This document shows, piece after piece, positions 22,433-29,973 of a stretch of 64,000 nucleotides of DNA; positions within the stretch are counted from its first letter, which is position 1; each line of letters begins with the position of its first letter. Both the position numbers and the translations under genes were made by a program. The stretch comes from Bryobacterales bacterium (GTDB lineage: Bacteria; Acidobacteriota; Terriglobia; Bryobacterales; Bryobacteraceae): assembly GCA_020847975.1 (NCBI GenBank), contig JADLBD010000200.1:1-64000 (forward strand). Direction: 5' to 3'. Under the pieces are notes generated by a model. The model ran no database searches. It saw only the letters and a list, made by a program, of their open reading frames with translations, and was not told where the DNA came from.

Positions 22433-25400
22433 GAACAGGCTCGAACTGGTCGTCGAGGTGGACGTCGGCAAGGCGAACGCTTCGATCAAGAGCATCAATA
22501 CCGGGCTGTCCGGAATGGAAGAAGCAGCCAGGCGTGCCGCCAGTGGTGCGTCTCATGGGATTGATGGCCTGACGGTCAGCATGGTCAAGGGCGCGGCGGC
22601 CGGCACGGTCCTCGCGCACGCGTTCGAGAAGGTTCTTGGCTGGCTGAAGGAGTACGGCACGGAGATCGTGAAGTATGCCGCCCGCACGCAGACGATGGGT
22701 GTCGTCACGACCCAACTTTCGAAGGTCAACGAGTACAACGCGGGCGCCGTGGGCCGGTTGGTGGAGCGCATCAAGCAATTGGGCATCTCTACGCAAGAGG
22801 CGCATGGCGTCGTCCAACGAATGATCTTCGCGGAGCTCGATCTCTCGAAAGCCACAGACTTGGCGCGCGTGGCTCAGGATGCGGCGGTGATCGCTGGCGT
22901 CAACTCGTCTGAAGCCCTGGAGAATATCATCCTCGGCATCACTACCGGCCAGACGCGATTGCTCCACACCATGGGCCTCCAGGTGTCCTTGGAGCAGACG
23001 ATCCAGGAGGAGGAAAAGAAACGCGGCCACGCTCTCTCTGAGTCCGAAAAGCGCGAGGCGATGCTCAACAAGGTGCTCCAGGAGGGTGTGAAGATCCGGG
23101 GCACCTATGAAGCCGCCATGGGCACTGCTGGCAAGCAGATGACGTCGTTGACGCGCCTCTGGCAAGAGGCTAAGAACGCACTGGGCGAACAATTCCTGCC
23201 TGAGTTTTCGAAGTTCATCAAGATGTTGTCGGAGATGCTCGATTGGGTCCGCAAGAACGCCAGCGAGATCTCCGGCTTCATCAAAATGTTTGGCGCGACG
23301 GCGCTCGGTGCGGCCGTGGGCCAGTTCATCAGTTGGATGGCGGCGGCGAGGATTTCTGTGCTCGCTTTGAACGCTGCCATGGCGATCAATCCCTGGATCG
23401 CCGGCGGCATGCTGATCGCGGCGGCCGGTTATGTCGGCTACGAACAGTATCAGGAATACCAGCAACGGCAGCAGGCCCAGGAACAGGAGATGAAAGACGC
23501 AGCGATTCGAGCCGCGATCCAAAGGGGCCAAACGCTGGAGGATCTCAAGAAAGCCGGCTACTCCGAGCAGGAGATCAAGGAGGCGTTCTTCGGTCGGCGC
23601 AAATTGATGGGGATTCCAGGGCTACAGGAGAACGGAGACCTGTCCCTGGATTGGAAGGACTCCGGGGGCGTTAGCGTTGAGCGTGATCTTCAGGGCTTCC
23701 GATTGGTCTTTGCCAAGAAGCAAAAGACCGAGGCTGAGAAGCGAGCGGAGCAGGAGGCGCGGGAGTGGGCCGAAGAGGTGCGCAAGCACCAGGTGAGCGT
23801 CGAGAGGCAGTTTCGCGACGATGCCATCGCGAACCGTCCTGGCGTGATCACCGTGGGCGGGAAGCGAATGGAGGTCCCGTTGAGCGGCTACGCGAAAGAG
23901 GTCGCGGAGATGAACGCCAAGCTCGATAAAGCCACCACCGTGAACAAGGACGGCGTGGAGCGCTTCGTTCCGTTGAAGAAGAAGGCATGGGAATCCGTGA
24001 TGGAGATCATGCGCGGCAAATGGATCGAGTTTCAGCAGAAACTCCACAAGGACACCAAGGAGTACTTCGCCGACTACGTCAGGGAGATGGAGGACGCGGA
24101 CCACCGGCGGCGCGAGCTCGAGGTGAAGCAATTCCAGGAGCGGCTCGCCTATGACGAGAGGATTGCCGAGGCGAACATGCAGCACCTCGCGACCGTCTAT
24201 GCGTTCGAGGAGCAGCGGGCTGGCTTTGACCGCGACGCACGTCTCCGGACGCTGGAGGCCTTCGACGCGCAGACGATTCAGCAAAAGGCATGGGTCGAGC
24301 AGCAGAGGGCGCAAATCGAGATCGATTACCTGGAGCGGGTCCACGAGGTCAAGCAGCGGCTCTTCGATCTGGAAACGTCGCAGCGGGTGATGGACTACGA
24401 ACTGGAGATGAAGCGGCTCGGTTACAGCGCCAATCAGATCCAGCAGCGCATCGCCGAGTACACGCAACAGCGCGACCAGATCCGGCAGCAGCATCAGGAG
24501 GCGACGGACGTGGCCGTGGATGCGGCGCGCCAGAACGCCGCCAACCGGACTGCTGCCATGATTCGCGACCACAACCGGCAGATCTTCGATTCGTTCAAGC
24601 GCCAGGCCGAAGGCGTCTTCGACGCTCTGGTCACGAAGTCGCAGTCCGTGTGGTCGGCTATCGGCAATTCCTTCAAGACCGCGATGCTGACCGCGATCAA
24701 AGAAGTGGTCACCTCGCGCGTCGCGGCCACGCTGATGTACCTGTTCACCGGCCAGCGGACCACGTTCGCAGGTGGCGGTGCTGGTCCCGGCGGCGGTGGC
24801 GGCATCCTGGGCGGGCTGTTTGGGCTCGGCACGATTCCGGTATTCGGCGGCGGCGGCGGTGGAGGTTGGGGTCCCGGATGGACCGGCCCCAACCAGACAC
24901 CGCCTGGCGGTATGGCTTTCGGCGGGATGACGCTCGCCGGGATCGCTGCCGGTGGCGTACCGGTCTTTGTCCCGGCTGGTGCTGGCGGTGCTGGCGGCAG
25001 CGCTGGCACCAGCACGAGTGGCGTCACGCGTGGCGGGCTGTTCAATTGGGGCGGCATGGTCGCCGGTTGGAAGGATGCGCTCACCCGGTTGGGCAACATC
25101 GGCTACGGCCCCAAGGGCGGCGACTTCGGTGGCGAGGTGGCCGGCTCCTACCGCGGAGTCGGCGGCTGGAAGGGCGGCGCGTTGCTGGCTGGTGGCGCTC
25201 TCCTCGCGATGGAAGGCTTGCGCCGTGGTGGTTGGTCCGGTGTGGGGATGACCACTGCTGGCGGCGCGATGATTGGGGCGAAGTTCGGCGGGCCCATCGG
25301 AGCGGCTATCGGTGCGGTCGCCGGTTTCGTGGCGGGCCTCGTTCGCTTGGGCATCAAGGGCGCGCAGGACAAGGCCAAGGACAAAATCAAGGCGCTCTAC

Positions 25401-25868
25401 GGCGTGGATATCCAGGATAAGGAGATCCTGAAGCAGATCGTGGAGACTGCCAAGTCCGCGTTCGGTGGCAACCTCGACATGGCGATCCGATCACCGCAGA
25501 TCCGCGACCTCATCCAGTTGTACGCCATGACCACGGGCCAGAACCCGAAGGGTATGCCGCAGTCTGTGACGCCGCTCTCACTGGTCGAGACCGGGGGCGG
25601 GCTCTATCAGGCGGCCAACTACCAGAACGGCACGCCCTTGTCCGGACTTGCCGGCCTTCCGTCGCTCGACCAAGTCGGCGGCGGTGTGGCGACGAACGCG
25701 GGCGGGACTATTGTGATTCCGCTCCAGATCGACTCGCAGACGGTCGGCAACGTGGTGATCCAGAACGGTCGCGTGGTGACGCAGGGCGCGATCACGGCAA
25801 TGAAGAGCAATGCGGGCCGCAGGGAGATGACCGCCCTTCAGTTGGCTCCTGGGACGTTGGTGTCGTGA
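22422..25868 (+). CDS. Tape measure protein
   Basis: This 1148-residue protein sets tail length. The start NRLELVVEVDVGKANASIKSINTGLSGMEEAARRA is the common tape-measure opening. Two hydrophobic segments follow (about 288-345, with FIKMFGATALGAAVGQFISWM and MAINPWIAGGMLIAAAGYVGY). Residues about 350-720 are long charged coiled coil with Glu/Arg/Gln repeats. After that comes a Gly-rich stretch (about 785-880) and a second hydrophobic region (MIGAKFGGPIGAAIGAVAGFVAG). By the usual 0.15 nm per residue, the tail would be about 170 nm long. It is by far the longest helical gene in the tail cluster, and follows the chaperones as expected. Confidence 0.93.
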   Translation: MADRNRLELVVEVDVGKANASIKSINTGLSGMEEAARRAASGASHGIDGLTVSMVKGAAAGTVLAHAFEKVLGWLKEYGTEIVKYAARTQTMGVVTTQLSKVNEYNAGAVGRLVERIKQLGISTQEAHGVVQRMIFAELDLSKATDLARVAQDAAVIAGVNSSEALENIILGITTGQTRLLHTMGLQVSLEQTIQEEEKKRGHALSESEKREAMLNKVLQEGVKIRGTYEAAMGTAGKQMTSLTRLWQEAKNALGEQFLPEFSKFIKMLSEMLDWVRKNASEISGFIKMFGATALGAAVGQFISWMAAARISVLALNAAMAINPWIAGGMLIAAAGYVGYEQYQEYQQRQQAQEQEMKDAAIRAAIQRGQTLEDLKKAGYSEQEIKEAFFGRRKLMGIPGLQENGDLSLDWKDSGGVSVERDLQGFRLVFAKKQKTEAEKRAEQEAREWAEEVRKHQVSVERQFRDDAIANRPGVITVGGKRMEVPLSGYAKEVAEMNAKLDKATTVNKDGVERFVPLKKKAWESVMEIMRGKWIEFQQKLHKDTKEYFADYVREMEDADHRRRELEVKQFQERLAYDERIAEANMQHLATVYAFEEQRAGFDRDARLRTLEAFDAQTIQQKAWVEQQRAQIEIDYLERVHEVKQRLFDLETSQRVMDYELEMKRLGYSANQIQQRIAEYTQQRDQIRQQHQEATDVAVDAARQNAANRTAAMIRDHNRQIFDSFKRQAEGVFDALVTKSQSVWSAIGNSFKTAMLTAIKEVVTSRVAATLMYLFTGQRTTFAGGGAGPGGGGGILGGLFGLGTIPVFGGGGGGGWGPGWTGPNQTPPGGMAFGGMTLAGIAAGGVPVFVPAGAGGAGGSAGTSTSGVTRGGLFNWGGMVAGWKDALTRLGNIGYGPKGGDFGGEVAGSYRGVGGWKGGALLAGGALLAMEGLRRGGWSGVGMTTAGGAMIGAKFGGPIGAAIGAVAGFVAGLVRLGIKGAQDKAKDKIKALYGVDIQDKEILKQIVETAKSAFGGNLDMAIRSPQIRDLIQLYAMTTGQNPKGMPQSVTPLSLVETGGGLYQAANYQNGTPLSGLAGLPSLDQVGGGVATNAGGTIVIPLQIDSQTVGNVVIQNGRVVTQGAITAMKSNAGRREMTALQLAPGTLVS

Positions 25869-26269
25869 TGCCTGGCGCGGTGCAGAACGCGGCGCCCACG
25901 ACGGTGATGCCGCAGTCGTTGTCGCGCGCGTTCGCCCATGAGCGGGGCTATCCGGTCATCGAGAACGAGTACAAGAACGGCGAGTCGCAACGCTCCGCTC
26001 TGGCCAGCAACAGCCGGAAGCGCTGGAGGCTTGGCAAGCGCCTGCCGCCCGCCGCGCTCCAGGAGCTCCGCGACTTCTACGATGCCCGGAGCGGGCCCAC
26101 GGAGGCGTTCTACTTCTACGACCCGTATGAGACCAGCCCGAAGTTCTCGCATGATTCCACGGGCACAGCTACGACCGGCAGGTACACCGTCCGGTTCAAT
26201 GGCGAGTGGAATCAGGCGAGCGATCCAGGGCGCTCAAGCGTGAACGTTGAACTGATTGAACTGGCATAG
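25868..26269 (+). CDS. Distal minor tail protein, gpM-like
   Basis: This 133-residue protein follows the tape measure. It has SRKRWRLGKRLPPAALQELRDFYDARSGPTEAFYFYDPYET and ends YTVRFNGEW...SSVNVELIEL. The signature (basic strand, F at the end of a helix, AFxFxDP, then RF, then V.V.LIE) is that of phage minor tail M/DUF2460-type proteins at the tail tip. The N-terminal part of the hub protein at 29955 has the same pattern. ATG overlaps the tape-measure stop; a GTG 3 bp upstream is possible. Confidence 0.7.
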   Translation: MPGAVQNAAPTTVMPQSLSRAFAHERGYPVIENEYKNGESQRSALASNSRKRWRLGKRLPPAALQELRDFYDARSGPTEAFYFYDPYETSPKFSHDSTGTATTGRYTVRFNGEWNQASDPGRSSVNVELIELA

Positions 26270-26286
26270 GCCGTAGGGAGAGCAGC

Positions 26287-26670
26287 ATGTCCTTTTCCGC
26301 TTATCTCGACCAGAAGTTTCTTGAGAAGGCTTTCCTCGGGCAGGATTTCTCGATTGCCGCCCGCTGGTGCAGCCTGCACACCGCCGATCCCGGCAAGACG
26401 GGCGCGAGCGAAGCGGCCGGAGGACCGTACGTCCGGCAGTCCGCAAACTCGTACACGCCGGTGGATGATAGCGGGAGCTCGAAGCGGGTCCGGAACGCCA
26501 TCGTCCTGTCGTTCCAGGTTCCTGCGGGCACGTACACGCACGTCGGCCTGTGGGATGCGCAGAGCGGCGGCAACTTCTTAGGCGGCGGCGCGCTCTCCTC
26601 CCCGGCAACGGTGGCGGATGGGGACTTTGTGATCATCGGCGAGAACGGCCTGTCGGTCTTGCAGGACTAA
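26287..26670 (+). CDS. Tail fibre-type beta protein
   Basis: This 127-residue protein reads FSAYLDQKFLEKAFLGQDFS, WCSLHTADPGKTGASEAAGG and AIVLSFQVPAGTYTHVGLWDAQSGGNFLGGGALSSP. The pattern LHTADPG...G.....Y.R..........T...VGLWDA..GG..L is that of small phage tail-fibre proteins with a jelly-roll-like fold. It probably belongs to the tail tip or a side fibre. A GGGAGAG site precedes ATG 26287. Confidence 0.65.
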   Translation: MSFSAYLDQKFLEKAFLGQDFSIAARWCSLHTADPGKTGASEAAGGPYVRQSANSYTPVDDSGSSKRVRNAIVLSFQVPAGTYTHVGLWDAQSGGNFLGGGALSSPATVADGDFVIIGENGLSVLQD

Positions 26671-26680
26671 GGAGGCGCAC

Positions 26681-27157
26681 ATGTCCACTATCCGCACGAA
26701 CTTTGGCCCGGTCACCAATTTCACGATTACGCTCAACGGACTCGCCCAGGTCTCTGCCCGCAGTTCGGCGAAGGTCGAGAACCAGAATACGCGATACGTG
26801 GATGCGATCTGTCAGTTCAAGATCAAGCCCGCTTCGGGCAGTCTCGGCGACCGTTATGCGGTGTACTTCTTCGCGTGGGGAGCGGCGGATGATGCGTCGC
26901 CGGTCTATCCGGCCGGAGTCACCGGCGTCGATGAGGCGGTTTCGGTCACGCTCGAAACGCTTCCGATCCGCGAAATTGGCTCACTGTATGTCCCCGCTGC
27001 GGGCATCATCATCAGCCCGCCGTTCTCGGTCGCGCAGGCCTTCGGAAACGTCCTTCCTCCGGTGTGGGGAGTCATGGCCGTAAACCGTTGCGGCCTGGCA
27101 CTCGATGTGACGGACAACCTCGCCTTCTGGCGTGGCGTGCAGTTCGAGGTCCTCTGA
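26681..27157 (+). CDS. Hypothetical tail-region protein
   Basis: This 158-residue protein is beta-rich: TRNFGPVTN-like start, FTITLNGLAQVSARSSAKVEN, AVYFFAWGAADDASPVYPAG, VSVTLETLPIREIGSLYVPAAG and PVWGVMAVNRCGLALDV. It looks like a phage tail or baseplate surface protein but I cannot name a family. It has a GGAGG site and its stop overlaps the next start. Confidence 0.6.
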   Translation: MSTIRTNFGPVTNFTITLNGLAQVSARSSAKVENQNTRYVDAICQFKIKPASGSLGDRYAVYFFAWGAADDASPVYPAGVTGVDEAVSVTLETLPIREIGSLYVPAAGIIISPPFSVAQAFGNVLPPVWGVMAVNRCGLALDVTDNLAFWRGVQFEVL

Positions 27158-28371
27158 TGCGGTCCCTGCCTTTGAATCCCACGTCCGAGACGCTGTTCCC
27201 CAGTGGTGCGTGCAATCCGTATCCCGACTGGAATGCCCCGCTCGCGAACGGCATCTACGCGCTTTGGCTGCCGACGCGCGAGCCCAGGATGTGGTTCAAT
27301 CCCTTCCGGTTGACCGCCAGGCGTGAGACGATTCCCTTTGAATATTCGTCAGCCTATTTCCATCGGCGGTTGTTGACCGCCGCGCAGCCGTCGGGAGCGT
27401 CCGGACTGGGCATTCTGCCCGGACTGGGAGGCAACTTCCCCACCCCATTCGGCGCGGCCCTTGCGTGCAGTAATGAGCAGTTGGGCTGGAACGGTAGTTC
27501 TCTTGGCGACGCACCCGCGTTTCTCGGTGGATCAGGGAAGGCCATTTCGGTCTGCGTGTGGTTTCGGATCAACCGGCTCAACGGCACCGGGTTCCCGACG
27601 GTATGCAGCACGAGCTATACGACCGGATGGTGGGTGGGCTTGCGGACGAGCACTGGCAAGTACAAGTGCATCTTCCGTAACAGTTCATCCCCGTACGGCC
27701 CGTTCGAGTGGGGTTCCTACGGCGGCGATTTTCGCAAGCTCAACTGCATCTCCTTCGTCCTTCCAATGGACGCGAATGGGACGGCTACCGTCTACCACAA
27801 CGGTGTTCAGGTCGTGCAAGCCACCATTTCGAATGCAAGTTCGGCTTCAGGTAGCGCTTCCGTCTTTCCGCTGTCGTCCTCGACTCCCGGTATGTTCGTC
27901 GAGATCTTCGGCGTCGCCTCGTGGACGCGCGCGCTGTATCCGGAGGAGATGCGGCAACTGGTGCCGGGACCTCGCGTGCTGCTGGCCAAGCGCCAGGCCT
28001 TCTGGTACGGGCCGTTGCTCGCGTCCGTTGCCGCGCAGATCGCTGGTGGTTCCACACTCACATCCGACCGGCAGATCGGCAGGTCACGAACAGCGCTGAT
28101 TCAGGGGAACTCCAGCCAGTCGGCGACGCGGCACATCGGGTTCTCGCGCACAGCGCTGATCTCCAGTGCGTCGACGCTGGCGGCGGCGCGGCACGGCGGA
28201 TACTCCCGCACCGCGTTGATCTCGGGGGCGTCGAGCATCACTGCGCGGGCCTTTCCGAATCCATCACCATTGCGCAAGTGGCTGGTCCGCCCGGAGTCGC
28301 GCTCGTTCGTGGTTCCCGCGGAGTCGCGAACGCTCTTTGTGCGGCCGGAAAAGAGGAGGGTTGACGGGTGA
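27157..28371 (+). CDS. LamG/concanavalin-like tail protein with 20-residue repeats
   Basis: This 404-residue protein has a lectin-type sandwich in the middle (about 135-310): KAISVCVWFRINRLNGTGFP, GWWVGLRTSTGKYKCIFRN, ATVYHNGVQVVQATISN and FGVASWTRALYPEEMRQLV. That fold binds sugars. After it come three 20-residue repeats built on G.SRTALI...S (DNA period exactly 60 bp, about 28079-28245), and a basic tail with RPESRSFVVPAESRTLFVRPEKRR. The protein probably contacts the cell surface or links fibres to the tip. It overlaps both neighbours by a few bases. Confidence 0.65.
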   Translation: MRSLPLNPTSETLFPSGACNPYPDWNAPLANGIYALWLPTREPRMWFNPFRLTARRETIPFEYSSAYFHRRLLTAAQPSGASGLGILPGLGGNFPTPFGAALACSNEQLGWNGSSLGDAPAFLGGSGKAISVCVWFRINRLNGTGFPTVCSTSYTTGWWVGLRTSTGKYKCIFRNSSSPYGPFEWGSYGGDFRKLNCISFVLPMDANGTATVYHNGVQVVQATISNASSASGSASVFPLSSSTPGMFVEIFGVASWTRALYPEEMRQLVPGPRVLLAKRQAFWYGPLLASVAAQIAGGSTLTSDRQIGRSRTALIQGNSSQSATRHIGFSRTALISSASTLAAARHGGYSRTALISGASSITARAFPNPSPLRKWLVRPESRSFVVPAESRTLFVRPEKRRVDG

Positions 28372-28631
28372 CGCACATCAAGGACCCGAACGCTGTCCTC
28401 GATTACTCCGTGGACTGGACGCGGTGGCTCAACGGTGACTCAATCGCCACGAGCGACTGGACGGTGCCAGTCGGCCTGACCGAGGTCACCGACACGCACA
28501 CCGGCACGAAGGCAACGGTGTGGCTGTCCGGCGGCACGGTGGGCGCGACCTACACCGTTACCAACAGGATCACGACCACGGGCGGGCGCACCGACGACCG
28601 CTCGTTCGACGTGAAGATCGCAGAACGCTAA
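28368..28631 (+). CDS. Small phage fibre-tail protein
   Basis: This 87-residue beta protein has KDPNAVLDYSVDWTRWLNGDSIATSDWTVPVGLTEV, TKATVWLSGGTVGATYTVTNRITTTGGRTDDRSFDVKI. The DPxAxLDYxxDWxxWL...D.I..S.W opening and the GxTYxVTNRITTxxGRxDxRSFxI ending are very common in siphovirus tail regions. It is often called a fibre-tail adaptor-type protein. The exact role is not established. Confidence 0.75.
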   Translation: MTHIKDPNAVLDYSVDWTRWLNGDSIATSDWTVPVGLTEVTDTHTGTKATVWLSGGTVGATYTVTNRITTTGGRTDDRSFDVKIAER

Positions 28632-28658
28632 ACACCCCAATCAAGAAAGGATGTTCCT

Positions 28659-29048
28659 ATGAAGCGCGCAATCGTGCTCGTCGTCTTGTGTCTCATGCTC
28701 GCCGTGATGATCGCGGCGCAGAGCGGATCGTCGATGTTGGTCCCCATCTGGGCCGGCACGCGGTATGTGTTCGCCAAACTGGGCCCGACGTTGGTCCTCA
28801 ACAACGGCCAGTTGGACGCGGTAGTACCGTCCATTCCGGTCCACAAACGGGACGTGCTGTTGACCTATGACACGAACGCTGCTGGCTGGAGGCTTCCTGC
28901 TGGCGCGACCAACGTCGTCGTTTACGTGAACGGCCTGCGTTACCACCAGGGCACCGACTTCGTGATCAACGCCGGCGTGGTCAAGAACCAGTTCGACAAC
29001 ATGACTCCGGACATGCTGGTCACCTGCGACTACGACGCACCGAACTAA
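28659..29048 (+). CDS. Exported beta-rich protein of the tail region
   Basis: This 129-residue protein starts with a signal peptide: KR, a hydrophobic core AIVLVVLCLMLAVMIAA, and likely cleavage near AQS. The rest is beta-rich: PTLVLNNGQLDAVVPSIP, RDVLLTYDTNAAGWRLP, NVVVYVNGLRYHQGTDFV. The mature part resembles short fibre domains that display LVYVNGxRYxxGxDY-type hairpins. A signal peptide on a virion gene is unusual; it may be a host-modifying or secreted protein. A GAAAGGA site is about 7 nt upstream. Confidence 0.6.
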   Translation: MKRAIVLVVLCLMLAVMIAAQSGSSMLVPIWAGTRYVFAKLGPTLVLNNGQLDAVVPSIPVHKRDVLLTYDTNAAGWRLPAGATNVVVYVNGLRYHQGTDFVINAGVVKNQFDNMTPDMLVTCDYDAPN

Positions 29049-29078
29049 GCGCAACGTTCATGAACGGAGCAGTGGCTC

Positions 29079-29471
29079 ATGTGGAGCGACCGACTGGAGA
29101 AGGCTGCCACGCGGATGCGTGAGCGGAATTTGGCCGCACAGCAGCAAGCGGCCATTGTCCCCACGCGCCCACGTCGTCCATTGCTCTCTAGGAGCGAGGC
29201 AGCACGACAGAAGCCGCATCTGCATGAATGCGTGTGCGGGCGAATGTACGCATCGCGTTATGTGCGACGGGTGCTGGAGTGCCCTCGATGCCGCCGCCGC
29301 CGTAATTACCGACTGGCCAAGAAACGCAAGGCCGATCCGGCCTTCGTGGCGCGGCGGCGCGCGCTTGATGTCGTCGCTCACGCCTGGCAGGAATTCCAAC
29401 ACATCGCCCTGGATTTGTTCGGGCCAGACGCAAACCTCAAGAGCAGCCTGAGTGGATTGAGTTTCGACTGA
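29079..29471 (+). CDS. Zinc-finger-like basic protein
   Basis: This 130-residue protein is highly basic. Its N-terminus WSDRLEKAATRMRERNLAAQQQ is closely similar to the start of the gene at 5830. HECVCGRMYASRYVRRVLECPRCRRRRNYRLAKKRK (about 47-85) supplies CxC and CPRC pairs for one zinc site. The C-terminal helix is amphipathic. It probably binds nucleic acid or another phage protein. Its position between fibre and lysis genes is odd for that. The stop overlaps the lysin start. Confidence 0.55.
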   Translation: MWSDRLEKAATRMRERNLAAQQQAAIVPTRPRRPLLSRSEAARQKPHLHECVCGRMYASRYVRRVLECPRCRRRRNYRLAKKRKADPAFVARRRALDVVAHAWQEFQHIALDLFGPDANLKSSLSGLSFD

Positions 29472-29973
29472 TGAGCAAGGAACAGAACGACCGCTATAAG
29501 CGACTCGCGCAGGTCGCCCAGATCGCGATGCGCCTTGAGGCCGAGACTGCCATCCCCGCGCGGATGCTCGTGGCGCAGTGGGCTATTGAATCTCAGTGGG
29601 GAGCCAAACCGACCGGCAACGCAAACTACTTCGGGATCAAGCGCGCCAAGCGGCACCAGAAGTTCACCACCGTCGAGACGCGCGAGGTGATCAACGGCGA
29701 GGATGTGGTCTGCAAGTGCGAATTCGCGGATTACGGCTCCCTCGAGGAGTCCTGCCGTGACTACGCTTGGCTCATCACCCACGGCGCGCCCTATCGCGCC
29801 GCTTGACAGAAATTCCAGCAGGACGGGGACCTGGCCGACCTCGTCACGTCCGTCGCGCGCGTGTATGCCACCGATCCTCAGTACGCCTGGCTCGCGTTGA
29901 CGATCATCGGCCAGCAGAACGTTGTGGCCGCACTCAAGGCGGCGAAGAAAGTAAATGCCTGACTACATCGGCA
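29471..29973 (+). pseudogene. Glucosaminidase-type lysin split by an in-frame TGA
   Basis: The frame encodes a mannosyl-glycoprotein endo-beta-N-acetylglucosaminidase-like (FlgJ/glucosaminidase) lysin: AQIAMRLEAETAIPARMLVAQWAIESQWG, GNANYFGIKRAKRHQ, then VCKCEFADYGSLEESCRDYAWLI. After GAPYRAA a TGA stops it (29804-29806). The same frame continues QKFQQDGDLADLVTSVARVY, ATDPQYAWLALTIIGQQN and ends at 29973. Relatives have Trp or another residue at that point, so TGG to TGA is the simplest cause. The lost 55 residues complete the conserved fold. The truncated 111-residue product may be inactive. The tail still overlaps the next ATG (29955). Confidence 0.75.

Noticed and set aside
29804-29806. 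TGA decoded as tryptophan (alternative code)
   Set aside because: Other phage genes end properly at TGA, and the second interrupted gene has TAA. Mutation is simpler.
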